Shown here piece after piece: positions 1-10,828 of a stretch of DNA of 64,000 nt; the first letter of the stretch is position 1, and every line of letters starts with the position of its first letter. The translations under genes were made by a program, and so were the position numbers. The notes beneath the pieces were generated by a model that did no database searches, was not told the origin of the DNA, and worked only from the letters and a program-made list of their open reading frames with translations. Source of the stretch: Selaginella moellendorffii (taxonomy: Eukaryota > Streptophyta > Lycopodiopsida > Selaginellales > Selaginellaceae); contig NW_003314300.1 in the NCBI RefSeq assembly GCF_000143415.4, forward strand, positions 656,825-720,824, read 5' to 3'.

Positions 1-483
1 TAAAGTGAGTGATCTCTAAAGCAAATTCGCTGGTGGCAACACGTAACTTTGTTTTTTCAGGCATCGGCAAAGCAGGGAAGCTACTATCTTAAAGGCTATC
101 GAGGCCGGCGCAACGAGTGCGTTCGCCATAGTTTCCAGTGCGTACAAGCAGACAAACATATTGCTCTGGCCAGCAGCGTTGATCAACGTAAAGGTTCACG
201 TCGACCACCTGCAAAGGCAGCAAAAGCTACCACAGGTATAATTCTCACACCAGCGCTGCTATCGTGTATCGGCTAAACATCTACCGCGTTCTCATCGCAG
301 GGGTTTCCCGTGGAGAAATTCAAGCGTAGCTGCGGACTCGCTTTCAAAGTGCGATGGTTTGCGAGATTCATCGGTTCGTACGCTTTCCAGCGTAACGCAT
401 GGAGACTCCTGCTATGCCTTGTCGCGATTTTCTTCGTTTGGTACAAATGGGGCCAGGGATCGGGCGAGGAAGAAGAGTGGTGA
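1..483 (+). CDS. LACTB2-like metallo-beta-lactamase-fold protein, 3' end only (partial)
   Basis: Only the last exons are in the window: a fragment ending at 4, then 61-235 and 301-483 (TGA), separated by introns of 56 and 65 bp with GT/AG borders. The reading frame opens with HRQSREATILKAIEAGA and continues through LLWPAALINVKVHVDHL. This matches the winged-helix-like C-terminal part of LACTB2-type hydrolases, which follow a metallo-beta-lactamase fold and act as endoribonucleases or thioesterases in other eukaryotes. The metal-binding HxHxDH part would lie upstream, outside the window. The last exon adds a hydrophobic stretch, LLLCLVAIFFVWYKW, just before an acidic tail (GEEEEW), so the protein may be tail-anchored. 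The family assignment rests on the C-terminal domain alone, so it is moderate; the coding frame itself is clear. Confidence 0.6.
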
Positions 484-1034
484 ATCTACCAACTTTGATA
501 GGTGACTATAAAACTCTCTTATACAGCATGGGACTAATATAATGCTCCTGACAATGTTATAAACAATGTATATACGCAAATTTCTTCCTTCTAGAACAAG
601 GTGGTGGATCGTCAAAACTCTAAGATATGATAGATTCAATCAGACAAAGAAACTCTAGCTGATACGTGTAACAATGATAAGAGCTGGTCTTGAAAACAAT
701 GCATATAGCGAGCTTGACTAAGCCTCGTAAAAGCAGGAGCCTCTGCTAGAGTAGAAGTGATACCTGGCATTCCACCAAGGACGCTGCTTTAGACAATGTG
801 ACGCCATGCTTGAACACCACGCTTGATTTTCCCCTGCGTTGAAGCTTTCCACCGCCCGCTTTTCTTTTCTTTTCTTTTTTTTTTTCTTTCTCCGAAGTAT
901 TGCTTCGTCAGTAGCTTCTCCAGTCCCTTTATCAAAGCGAGACGTTGATAGCTCTCGACAGAAGAACGCTCGCTCGATCGAAGAAGAACCGTGCCGAAAG
1001 AAAGAAATCTACTTGGCTTTTGCTCGCTGCGACG
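484..1034. other. Intergenic: 3' flank of LACTB2-like gene and peroxidase promoter
   Basis: No supported gene. The stretch holds the 3' flank of the upstream gene and the promoter and leader of the peroxidase. A long pyrimidine tract (T/C only) lies at about 861-892, shortly before the peroxidase start; it may be a core-promoter or leader element, but nothing more can be said. Confidence 0.5.
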
Positions 1035-2307
1035 ATGGCTCGTAGAAGTTTTTGCTGCTCGATCACCACGGTGGTGGTGCTGGTCGCGGCATTCTTGCCG
1101 CTGCTGTGTGGAGCTCAAACTTTCCCAGCTCCGGCACCTGGACTGGCCTATGGATTCTACAACACCTCCTGTCCCAGCGCCGAGAGCACCGTCCAGCAAA
1201 TGATGCAGTCCATTCTCACCTCCAACATCTCCGAGGCCGCTGGGATCATCCGGCTCTTCTTCCACGACTGCTTCGTCCAGGTTGCTCGACCTTTCTCTCT
1301 CTCTCTTTGTTTCTTCCGAGTTGTTCTAGGAACTTTGCTGTGATCGCAGGGATGCGATGGCTCGCTTCTCATCAATGCTACCAACGGGGAGCTCTTCTCG
1401 ATCCCGAACTTGACCATTCGTCGCTCTGCTATTGCCATCGTGGAGCAGATCAAGGCGAGATTGGAGTCGGCCTGTCCGAACACTGTCTCTTGCTCGGATA
1501 TACTCGTCTTGGCTGCTCGAGAATCCGTGACCCAGGTACTACCAAAGTCCTGTAAGCTTTTGTCGTGCCAAACCTCACAACAAATCATGTGATCCTTTGC
1601 TGTGTTCTTGCCTTCTAAAAGGCTGGAGGACCATCGTTTCCTGTTCCAACCGGACGTCGCGACGGCACGACCTTCGCCACTAACCAGACTGTTCTCAGCT
1701 TCATCCCGGCTCCCAGCTTCAACTTCTCACAGCTTAACTCCTCCTTCCAGACCAAAGGCTTGAACGAAGCGGACTTAACAGCTCTCTCAGGTAAAGCAAG
1801 CTCCAAAACTTCTCTTGGACCGTTCCAAAAACTCTGTCCTCGCTGCCGCTGCTTTCAGGAGCTCACACCATCGGAATCGCGCACTGCTCGGCCTTCATTG
1901 GGAACCTGTATCCCAACGTCAGCTCCCGTTTCAACTCTTCCTTTGCACAGACCCTGTTGCAGTCCTGCCCAAGCAACACTTCCAACAACGTCGTCAACAT
2001 GGACCTGGTCACCCCGAATGCCTTCGACAGCCAGTACTTCAGCAACGTTCTCTCTGGCTCCGTCGACTTCGACTCGGACGCTGCTCTTCTTAACAGCACC
2101 ACCACGCAGAGCAGCGTGCAGGCTTTCGCAGCGAACCAGACCCAGTTCTTCAACCAGTTTGCCGTGAGCTTCATCAAGATGAGCATGATCGAAGTCCTGA
2201 CCAACTCGAGCGGGAACATTCGCAATGTCTGCTCGGTCTTCAACTCCAACAGCAGTAGCACTATTAGCCTGAACTCGTCCCCTGAGAACTTTGTCGAGCA
2301 AGTGTGA
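1035..2307 (+). CDS. Class III secretory peroxidase
   Basis: Four exons: 1035-1280, 1350-1535, 1622-1790, 1859-2307, giving 349 residues, the usual size for the family. The ATG at 1035 opens a signal peptide (hydrophobic VVVLVAAFLPLLCGA), so the enzyme should be secreted to the cell wall or apoplast, where such enzymes oxidise phenolics with H2O2. Family marks seen: YNTSCPSAE near the N-terminus, distal-haem RLFFHDCFVQGCDGSLL (split exactly by intron 1), ACPNTVSCSDILVLAARE, GRRDG, and proximal-haem GAHTIGIAHC at the start of exon 4. The conserved cysteines appear present, including NVC near the end. The C-terminal tail is rich in Ser and Asn with many NxS/T sites. The introns sit at classical peroxidase positions. 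It faces the UPF0664 gene tail to tail. Substrate and exact family member cannot be told. Confidence 0.93.
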
Positions 2308-2528
2308 GATTCACATTATTTGGCAATATCTACAAGCGAGACTTTCATCACCGATCTCAGTAATGAGAAACCTGTTGTTCTATGGGAGCGTTGTAGTGTC
2401 GCCTGCGAAGTTCTGATTCCGGCTCCAGAGGCTGTTGGAGGTAGAGTCTTGTGGGATCGTTTGGATCGATATATCTGGGAAAAGAACAAAAGTTCAATCA
2501 GATTACCGCACGAGGAAAACGACCAGAC

Positions 2529-3269
2529 TCACGCATGGCGTATCATGTCGTCCACCGGTGCCTGGGTCTCTGGAATGGGATTTTGAGCAGCAGCACGCAT
2601 GGATTCAGTAGCACGGATGGATCGCAACAGGCCGAAGAAAATAGGAATGAAAGTTCCAACACCACCTTCTTTGAACAGAATCTTGAAAGGATATGGAGCG
2701 TAGAGTGCGGGATTGGCACCCTCTTGAATAACCTTAAAAAAACAGAGAGAAGAAAGTCACAAACAAATTTCGATGAAGGGAAAAACGATTTCTTAAGTCT
2801 GAAGAACTAGAAAAATTAACGAAAGGAAGGAACTTACAGGATGGACCTTCCCGGATAAGTTGTTGCAAAAGAAGATAGGCTGGTTGAAGCTCTCTTCGTG
2901 AATAAACATCTGTGGCAACAAAGGAAAAAATCACAGCTTTGTGAGGAAAAGGAGAAGATCTTGCAAAATAAATGCTATGCGTAAATTACCAGAGGCATGT
3001 CAAACGCGAAGAAATTCCCTACTGGCTGTCGCGCAACGAAGACGAGGCGAATATTGGACAGATAGATCGTCCCCTTGGTGACGATCTTGCCACTGGGAAC
3101 ACTGAAAAACCCAAGGAAATCCATGACTCGATTGAATCGATCGAGAATGCAATGCTTACTCTGGCAGCTTCTCGACCTGGAACTCCACGCCATCTCTGGC
3201 GAGCGCCAGAACCTCGTTCACAAACGGCAGCGGGAACCCGGATGGATGGAGCTGCGGATTGAGCGCCAT
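2529..3269 (-). CDS. UPF0664 / WBP2-like GRAM-domain protein
   Basis: Four exons on the minus strand: 3269-3160, 3101-2990, 2909-2838, 2732-2529, giving 165 residues. The protein starts MALNPQLHPSGFPLPFVNEV and continues DGVEFQVEKLPD, then GTIYLSNIRLVFVARQPVGNFFAFDMPL and ESFNQPIFFCNNLSGKV, the typical order of the plant and fungal UPF0664 stress-induced family related to human WBP2, with a GRAM fold. The C-terminal region reads LYAPYPFKILFKEGGVGTFIPIFF. Such GRAM domains bind lipids or proteins at membranes; the exact role in plants is not settled. Its ATG is 79 bp from the EngB ATG on the other strand, so both likely share one promoter. All exon joins preserve frame. Confidence 0.9.
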
Positions 3270-3348
3270 CGTCAAACCCTAAAATTTCGCCCAGAGAGGA
3301 GGACGAAGAACCCTAATATCTGAGAGGGGTTTAAGATAGAGTCGAGCT
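3270..3348. promoter_or_regulatory. 79-bp divergent promoter with telo-box
   Basis: This is the whole space between the UPF0664 and EngB start codons. It contains AAACCCTA at 3274-3281 and a second ACCCTAA-like motif near 3310. The telo-box is known in plants from promoters of translation and housekeeping genes. No TATA box is visible. Both transcription starts must lie within or very near this gap. Confidence 0.6.
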
Positions 3349-4825
3349 ATGGTGTTGCGCCAATGCGTCTCGGCCCCGGCGGCGCTCGCCAATCGCTCGC
3401 TCTTCCCTTCCAAGGACTGGTGCATTGCGCTCCAGAGCAGTGGGCGCGTCCAGCGCGGTTTCCAGTCGGCGGTATGCGTCCACGGGCCAATGCTGGGCAG
3501 GATTCGCGCGAATGCGACGAGGAAGAAGCCCGTGTCGATCGATTCTCTCAAGAACAAGAGCCCTCCGCCAGTGGTGAGCTTGACAGGAGTGTCGCCGCAT
3601 CCAAATGTTTACAGGGATTTCTCGGATGGAGACGACGAGGCCGAGCCAGAGGGTAGCGTCATCCAGCTCAAGAAATCTCCCTCGAGCAAGAAGAAATCCA
3701 ATGCCAGGCCGCCAAAGAAGGAGCTGCGATTCAGTGACTCCGAGGAGGAGCAAGAAGAGATGGATGCTCAAGCAAGTGATAGTGATGAAGAGCTAGAAGA
3801 AGAAGATGATGATGATGATCAAACCGGAGAGATATCGCGAAAGCCAGTGCTCACACTTCCGCAAGAGAAAAACGTGGAGGATCTCATGAACAGCTCCCGA
3901 GCGATTCTCTACGAGAGATTCGTGTTCAAGCATCTCGGAGAGAGGCCGACGAGGCAGCTGTTTGGTTCAAACATCCACGTCCTGGGCAACGCGTCCCGGG
4001 TGAAGATAAACTCGGTGGAGTTTATCAAGAGCAGCGATGGGATCAAGGACTGTCCCATGGATGGTTTTCCAGAGGTGGCTTTCGTTGGGCGATCCAACGT
4101 CGGGAAGTCCTCGCTCGTGAATCTTCTCATGGAGAGGAAGAGCTTGGCTTTGGTGTCGAAGAAACCCGGTAAGTTCTTCACGGTTTTGATCTTCTTCTTG
4201 GAAGAACTTTGGAATTTCTTTTTGCCAGGGAAAACGCAGCTTATCAACCATTTTCTCGTCAACAAGCGATGGTATCTGGTGGATTTGCCGGGTTACGGGT
4301 ATGATCTTTCAGCGTTTCTCGTTGTTCTTCCATGGTTTTAACTCTTGGTTTTGGTTTCTTAGTTTTGCAAGCGCTCCAAAAACTTTGTGTGTCAAGTGGA
4401 ACGAATTCACCAAGGATTACTTCCTCAAGAGGAAGACGCTCGTCATGGTTGTCCAGCTGATCGACTCCTCCATCCCCGTGCAGCAGATCGACATCGATTG
4501 CGCGACTTGGCTCAAGCAACACAACGTAAGTCTCGATCGAGCGAGCGAGTATTCGCAAAAACTCCTTTTTTGTTGGTTTTAATCCTTGGTTTCTTGGCGA
4601 TCGTAGATCCCATCGACGCTGGCTTTCACGAAGTGCGATCGAAAGAAGAAGAAGAGGAAAACCGGAGGAAAGCATCCGGTGGACAATGTGGTGGAGTTCT
4701 TGCAGCAAATGAGGCTGGTAACTACGCAAACTTACCCGTGGATTTTGACGAGCTGCGTTACCGGGCAAGGCAGGGACGAGCTGATGATGCACATAGAAGA
4801 GTTTCGAAATTACTGGCACAGTTAA
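3349..4825 (+). CDS. EngB (YihA/YsxC)-type GTPase, probably organellar
   Basis: Four exons: 3349-4168, 4229-4298, 4363-4525, 4607-4825, giving 423 residues. The N-terminal half (about residues 1-190) is basic and then strongly acidic with long E/D runs, as expected for an organelle-targeting and linker region that bacterial EngB lacks. The GTPase core shows G1 GRSNVGKSS, switch region [12 protein letters not shown]3 DLPGYG and G4 TKCD, followed by SCVTGQG as G5. EngB proteins assist assembly of the large ribosomal subunit; plant copies act in plastids or mitochondria. The intron after KPG splits the switch-I region. The gene is divergent from the UPF0664 gene. Family is near certain; which organelle is inference. 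Confidence 0.93.
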
Positions 4826-5314
4826 AAAGTAAATCTCGGTTAAAACAGAGCGGGGTTTAACAAGCGGCGCCGCTATGGGCGAAGCGGCGCCACCAACCTC
4901 ACGATATAAAATGTGTTGCCATAAACCCTAGTTTGTGGAGTGGAGGGAATTTAGGGCGAGCGCGGAAGAACACGACGCAATGACCCCAGCGCGCGCGAGG
5001 CAGGGCAACGGCGCACTCCGGATTCGGCTGTGATCGTCTCGGATTCTCCTCAGCTTCTCTCCAGGTTGGTCTTTTCTTTCTTCCTTCGGATTTCCTTCGT
5101 GTCGCGTGTAAATCTCGTTGCTCGTTTGTGGATTTCGCGCAATCGCTGTGAGTGTGTCGAGAGTGGGAGGGAATTGGGAGAGATCTAGTATAGGAAAATG
5201 CGGTGTCGGGATGGATTGAGAGAGGGAAAGAGGTGTTGACGGAATTTACATGTGAGGCGTTCTTTCAAGCTAGTTTTTGGGGGGGAGGGGAAGGGAGAGG
5301 GAGAGATAGAAAAA
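4826..5314. promoter_or_regulatory. EngB 3' flank and promoter/leader of the coiled-coil gene
   Basis: A GC-rich repeat (GCGGCGCCGCT, then GCGGCGCC) lies at about 4865-4891, followed by a TATA-like GATATAAAA near 4902 and a telo-box AAACCCTA at 4923-4930. This spacing suits a promoter firing near 4930-4950 for the gene starting at 5315. The long leader has splice-like sites (for example CCAG/GTTGGT near 5064), so a 5' UTR intron is possible but not shown. Confidence 0.5.
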
Positions 5315-6342
5315 ATGCCAAACTCCACGGAGGAAGGGGGAGGGAGCTCTGGGGGTAATCACTCTGGGTCGGGGTCTAGGAAGGAGAAGAAGAAGCAGGC
5401 CAAGGAAGAGAGGGACCGACTCAAACAGGCCGAGAAGAAGAAGCGCAGGCTTGAGAAGGCGCTAGCAACTGCGGCGGCAATTCGATCCGAGCTCGAGAAG
5501 AAGAAGCAGCGGAGAAAAGAGGAGGAGCAGCGGCTGGACGAGGAAGGTGCTGCTCTCGCCGAGGCTGTGGCTCTGCAAGTTTTGGTCGAGGAGGACTTTG
5601 AAGGTGGCGGAAAAGTAGAACAGGAGGAGGTTTGTAGCTTGGAAAGTGATGAGAGCGTTGTTGGTGAGACGAGGAGGCAGTCGGGGGGTGTTTTCAGTGG
5701 GCAGCGAGTGTCGGGAAGCTCGACTTCTACTACGGAGAATGTGAGGAAGGGGACGAACACGAACGAGAAGGGGTCATGGGTTTGTGAGTGGGACTCGCCG
5801 GTGGGAGGGGGGCAGAATGACGATGAGTTCCTTAGCAAGAAGGGACTTATCACCACGGCCGAGGAGAAGGCGAGAGTTAGCACCGAGAGAGCTAAAGCAG
5901 CGGAGATGGCCGCTGGACTTGCTGCTGCGCAGGCTGTGGCTGCTCTCAGGATCGCCGAAGAGGCTCGAGCTGAGGCTGAGGCTGCCAAGAAAGCCGCAGA
6001 AGCGGCCATGATCGAAGCACTTGATCAGCGTGATCCTCAGCACAAGAGAGACCAAGAGATGGTAAACGTTCCAGTTGTCCATGTTTTGGGATGACGAAAC
6101 TTACCGCTTTCTTGCAGAGTGTGGTGCGTGAACCCGAGGAAGACAAGGCGGAGTTGAAAGCGAGGCTTATCGAGACGGAGAAGAAGTTATTGGAGAAAAC
6201 CAGAAGGGTTTCAGAGCTGGAGCAGAACCTTGATGAGGTTACTCAATACTTACTGGAGTTCAAAGCCAAGTTTGAGAGCGATAAGAACGCTACGATTCTC
6301 AGCTGCACAGCGGACGGAGTTACATCACAGGTGGGACAGTAG
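5315..6342 (+). CDS. Coiled-coil protein of unknown function
   Basis: Two exons, 5315-6061 and 6118-6342 (TAG), give 323 residues. The first in-frame ATG is at 5315; the open frame runs further up but only from GTG. The protein is low-complexity at the N-terminus (Ser/Gly), then a strongly basic and acidic coiled coil (KEKKKQAKEERDRLKQAEKK), a Ser/Thr-rich linker, and an Ala/Glu-rich helix (about residues 190-240) with the phrase AEEARAEAEAAKKAAEAA. The second exon holds another heptad-like helix ending FKAKFESDKNATIL. I do not recognise the family. The true 3' end is uncertain, because a Gly/Tyr/Met-rich frame lies downstream at 6474-6560. The frame choice and splice site are well supported; function is not. 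Confidence 0.7.
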
Positions 6343-6879
6343 GCCATTTTGCGAGTAAGTCCATACGGAGGTGACGCAGCCACCGCTGCTGATCCTGTGG
6401 ATCGCTTGGCATGGGGGCTCGTACGTAGTATCAGTCAGTGGATCATCGTCAAGGCAAGTTCTAAGGCAGCACTATGGTGGACGCTGCTGCACAGATGATG
6501 GGGTACTATGGCTTTCAGAGCTATGGAATTCCTGGTTTCGGCTGGCAATACGGGGGATAAGGATAGGACAGGACTCAGTTGCGTGGCCGAGACGATACGA
6601 AAATGGAGATATGTTCAAGCGAGAAGGAAGCGATGAGCAGATAAAACGAAGATAATTGTCTATAGACTCGGTCGGGGGCTTCGGACAAATAACAAGCTTT
6701 ATATCCTTGGTGGACATTGAGGCTGCTGATGTGGATGGACCAAAATCCAGTCTTGGGAATTACGTGGCAGAGTGGAGACCGCAGGGTTGAATGTTTGTTT
6801 CACGCAAAGTCTCTCTCGGCAGCTACAACTACTCTAGCACTTGCACAATGGCGTGGTGACTGATTTGTGGAGCACCCAT
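6343..6879 (+). other. Region between coiled-coil and ABC1K genes; possible extra 3' exon
   Basis: It probably holds the 3' UTR or an alternative last exon of the coiled-coil gene and the ABC1K promoter. A frame at 6474-6560 reads MVDAAAQMMGYYGFQSYG and ends GFGWQYGG before TAA, preceded by a splice-acceptor-like TTCTAAG at 6459-6465. No donor that keeps frame from exon 2 could be fixed by eye. Nothing else was recognised. Confidence 0.35.
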
Positions 6880-9320
6880 ATGGGGATTCTATCGCCGGTG
6901 TTTGCAGCAGCAGTTTTGACACCGTCGAGGCCGTCCAGTAGCCAGCAGCAGGATGTCTTGAGCTATGAGGCCGGTCAGCGATTGTACTTGGATCCCAGGG
7001 CAGGGAATGTGTCTGCCGCTCTTGCTCAGAATTATGTGAAGCCGACTGTTTCTCGAGCAGCTAGCCAGAGAAATGATGACGCCGAAGCTGAGGCAAGGGC
7101 CCTCGCACGAGCTGTGAATGCTCCGAAGTATGATCCGGCTGAGCTCTCTAGGCGCTATGGAGGACAGCCACTCCAGGTACTTAATTTTCAGTGTTTGTAG
7201 TTTTGTCTCCCAAGAATGGAGTTTTTGGATTGATTGTTTGTCGCAGGTGACTAGAAGGACGCTGAATATACTGCTCGAGCTTGGCTCGTTTGCAGCCGAT
7301 TTGTACTTGGACAAGCAAAGAGGCGAGCTAGAGCGGAACAAACGAGTCCGTGCAATTCAACTCAGGCAGAAGCTTACAAAGCTTGGTCCTACTTTTGTGA
7401 AGATTGGCCAGGGGTTATCAACCCGTCCAGATTTGTGTCCGCCCGAGTACCTTGAAGAGCTTGCTGAGCTTCAGGTAAGCACCCATATTTCACAGCATGG
7501 CAAGTGAGTAACGCTTGCTTTCCAGGATGCTTTGCCAACTTTTCCCGATGCCGAGGCATTTTCATGGATTGAAAGTGAACTCGGGGCAAGGCTTGAAGAC
7601 GTTTACTCTTCTATAACTCCGTCTCCGGTAGCAGCTGCTAGTTTAGGACAGGTTTACAAAGCGGTTTTGCGATCTACTGGAGAAGTTGTTGCTGTGAAGG
7701 TACAGCGGCCAGGTATAGCTCAAGCCATTGGCCTCGATTTTTTTCTTCTCAGGAACGTATGCCAACTCATTGATAAGTATGTGGATGTTGTTACTACTAA
7801 TGTCGTTGCTCTGCTGGATGAATTTGCTAGCCGAGTATATCAAGAGCTTAATTACGTTCAGGTGGGTGCTACATTTTCTCTCCAGTTGTGTTTCGCTAAC
7901 GTTTGTTTCCTTTTTACCAGGAAGGCTTTAATGCGAAGAAGTTTATGGAGTTATATGGAGACAGGGTAGACGTCAAAGTACCCAGTATTTGCTGGGATTA
8001 CACAAGCGTGAAGGTCTTGACTATGGAATGGATTGATGGCACCAAGCTTAGCGAACAGAAGGTTATCGAAAGCCAGGGACTCAACGTTTTGAAGATGGTG
8101 GACATCGGCATTCAGTGCAGCCTTCGTCAGCTTCTGGAGTATGGTTACTTCCATGCGGATCCTCATCCCGGGAATTTACTCGCAACTCCAGAAGGGAAGC
8201 TGGCTTTTATAGATTTCGGGATGATGAGTGACACTCCGCCTCAAGCAAGGTTCGCAATCATCGGGCATGTTGTCCATATGGTAAATCGGGACTACGAGGC
8301 TATGGCTCGGGATTACTACGCACTTGACTTTCTATCCCCGGACGTGGATGTCTCTCCAATAGTTCCCGCGTTGAAGTCTTTCTTCGATGATGTTCTGGAC
8401 GCCACCGTAAGCGAACTCAACTTCAAGACAATTGTGGACGGACTTGGAGCTGTTCTTTACCAGTATCCTTTTGATGGTACGTGCCTTCTGGATTGTAAAC
8501 TTGCCTCACTAATGTTTCTTTTCTCTCTTTTTCTTTTTTCAGTTCCACCATACTATGCTTTGATCTTGAGGTCCTTGACGGTGCTCGAAGGCTTGGCCCT
8601 GTATACCGATCCAAATTTTAAAGTTCTCGCGGCTGCTTATCCATACTTCGCAAAGAGGCTGCTCACGGATCCAAATCCTTACTTGCGTGATGCTCTGGTT
8701 GAGCTCCTTTTCAAAGATGGTAGCTTCAGGTAGGCCTCCCAATTGTTTTTTTTCTTTCTTCGTGTGTCTTACTCTTGTGCTTCAGGTGGCAGAGGTTAGA
8801 AAATCTACTAGTCCAGGGACGGAAGTCGTCCGATTTTGTAGCAAAAGATGCGTTACAGCCCGTTTTGCAGCTCATGCTCGGAGAGGAAGGAGCTGAGCTC
8901 CGCCGCCTCGTCGAGAAAGAAGCAGTACGAGTCCTGGAGGCGCTCGTCATCGGTAGCACGGTAGAAGGTTACAAGTCCTTGCCGGAGCCCCTCAAGTTCA
9001 TAGTCAACAGGGGCAACAACGGGCGCGTGATCGCTCTCAAAGAACACGAAGAGGCCCAGATGCTCAAGCTTCGCCAGCAGGTGCTTCGGGTGTGGGGTCT
9101 CCTTCGAACATCCTCGGGTTTTGATCCAGCAATGCTTCAACCGGTTGTCGAGGTAAGAGAAACTCTTTGAAAACTTCGTTCGTCACTGTTTTCATGGCAG
9201 ATTCTCAGGCTCCCGGAAGCACAGTCTATGGGTGCCCACGTTGCGACAGGCTTGACTAAACGTCTCGCTGCGCGACTGTTGCAGCAACTTCTCAAGCCAG
9301 CGACACCATTGCCAGCTTAA
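6880..9320 (+). CDS. ABC1/UbiB-type atypical kinase (ABC1K family), probably plastidial
   Basis: Seven exons: 6880-7176, 7247-7474, 7526-7861, 7921-8476, 8543-8729, 8786-9152, 9201-9320, giving 696 residues. Family signatures are clear: KxGQ-type LGPTFVKIGQGLSTRPDL, Ala-rich loop AAASLGQVYKA, VK lysine in VVAVKVQRPG, catalytic HADPHPGNLL and metal-binding FIDFGMMSD. ABC1K proteins are atypical kinases that regulate prenylquinone and tocopherol metabolism; plant members with this length and an N-terminal extension sit mostly in plastoglobules. The N-terminal 90 residues before YDPAELSRRYGGQPLQVTRR are poorly conserved, fitting a transit region, although the ATG at 6880 gives a short targeting sequence and an upstream start cannot be excluded. 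I cannot name the exact subfamily. All joins keep frame, and introns are 48-70 bp. Confidence 0.93.
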
Positions 9321-9447
9321 GCACCTTGTAAAAAATTGTTCGCTGTAAGCTCAGAATTATGGATTAATGTATTAACTTGGTTTATAAAGATCCTTTACGA
9401 TTAAGCTAGGGCTTGTATTCTTCCAATTTTATTTTTTCTTCAGCGCC

Positions 9448-10092
9448 ATGAAAAGGACGAGAGAGTATGGGGATTGGAGTTTTTCTACGCTCGACATCGC
9501 CACCAAAGAAAAAAAGAAAAGGGTGAAGGTGACACACAATTCTTTGCCGCTACCACCAGCTTTGGAGGAGAAACCCACTCTTGTGTTAGACATGGACGAA
9601 ACACTAATCCATGCCCACAAGGCCACAGCATCCCTCAAGCTCTTCAGTGGGAAAATTCTTCCATTGGAGCGCTACCTTGTGGCAAAGAGGCCAGGCGTGG
9701 ATATATTTCTAGATGAGATGAGTAAGATCTACGAGATTGTGGTTTTTACTCGAGCCGTGAAGCCATATGCGGACAGGATTTTGGATAGGCTCGACCCAGC
9801 TGGGAATCTCTTCGCCCATCGCCTCTACAGGGATTCGTGCTCGACCAAGGAAGTCGGAGGGAGAAAGGTTGTGAAAGATCTTTCGAGATTAGGGCGGGAC
9901 CTCAGACACACAGTGATCGTGGACGACAAGCCAGAGTCCTTTTTCTTGCAGCCCAACAATGGAATTGTCATCCGAGCATTCAAAAACAGGAAAGGGCATA
10001 AGTATGATGAATTGAAGACAATAAGCAATCTACTCAAGGAAATTGCAAGAGTTGAAGACGTAAGGCAAGCATTGGAGAAGGTAAAAAGTTAA
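9448..10092 (+). CDS. FCP1/SCP-like HAD-family CTD phosphatase
   Basis: Single exon, 214 residues, ATG at 9448. The catalytic motif is VLDMDETLIHAH (DxDxT form of FCP1/SCP phosphatases), followed by RPGVDIFLDEMSKIYEIVVFTRAVKPYADRILD-type sequence, RDSCSTKEVGGRKVVKDLS and the third motif VIVDDKPESF. These enzymes remove phosphate from Ser residues of proteins such as the RNA polymerase II C-terminal domain. A short basic region (KEKKKRVKV, about residues 21-29) could serve nuclear import. There is no BRCT domain, so it is the short SCP-type form. It lies 127 bp downstream of the ABC1K stop on the same strand. The lack of introns is unusual beside its neighbours and could reflect retroposition, but no poly-A tract is obvious. 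Confidence 0.88.
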   Translation: MKRTREYGDWSFSTLDIATKEKKKRVKVTHNSLPLPPALEEKPTLVLDMDETLIHAHKATASLKLFSGKILPLERYLVAKRPGVDIFLDEMSKIYEIVVFTRAVKPYADRILDRLDPAGNLFAHRLYRDSCSTKEVGGRKVVKDLSRLGRDLRHTVIVDDKPESFFLQPNNGIVIRAFKNRKGHKYDELKTISNLLKEIARVEDVRQALEKVKS

Positions 10093-10828
10093 ACAAAAAA
10101 TCTCATAAAAAGAAACTCATGTATCCACTGTTTATGCTGTAACACTGCTCACTCTAAACTGATTGGGGCATTGTTTTTCTCATGTCCAATTTAAACTTTG
10201 GAAACAATGTCAAGCATCTTGAGTTTCAGTCTGATTAATCACTTGAGAGCCAATAGATAATTGTGCTACTTAAGCAGCAGTGTAAAGAGAGACAATCGAT
10301 ATATTATGCAAAGAGGAGGTGCTCACCGCCGAGGGACACCTGCCGCAGCTCAGCACCCCCGATGTCGTGATCCCAGTGTTGCTACGCCGAGAACATGTCC
10401 TGTCCTGAAACGCACCATAGAGCCTCTCAAAATCTCATGGCTCGATTAACTGGCCTATCCTTTTAGCATGGCAGTTAGCAATAACACTGTGCATTACTTA
10501 GAAACCGTCAGAGATAACCAAGATCTCAGTAGGACGAACTTCTTAAAACTTGAGGAAAAAGATTGACAGATCTTGAGATCCTCTGGAGATATCAGCTGCT
10601 GGATGTGGTGGAGGCAGAGCAGAACCTCAGGTCAGACCCTGCTTATCTTTCTTACTATCACTCGCATGTCCAAGCCACTTCTTTGAGTGGTGCTAGACGC
10701 TCCACATCTTCTTCTCTCCAAACATTATAGTTTACTGTGTGTTCTTTCTCACAGCACGAAACCTCAGAGCTATAGAAACGTTAGCTTTCAATGAAAACAG
10801 TTCAAAGTTGATACTAGAGAAATGGACA
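10093..10828. other. Intergenic between phosphatase and PPR gene
   Basis: No supported gene. A small open frame at 10261-10449 lacks any recognisable domain and is probably chance. The stretch should contain the 3' UTR of the phosphatase gene and the PPR promoter. Confidence 0.5.

Noticed and set aside
789-1265. 158-residue minus-strand open frame
   Set aside because: It lies antisense to the first peroxidase exon, whose plus-strand frame has a signal peptide and haem motifs; it shows no domain.
5359-6009. 216-residue Ser/Ala-rich minus-strand open frame
   Set aside because: It is a shadow of the coiled-coil gene, caused by its biased Glu/Lys/Ala codons.
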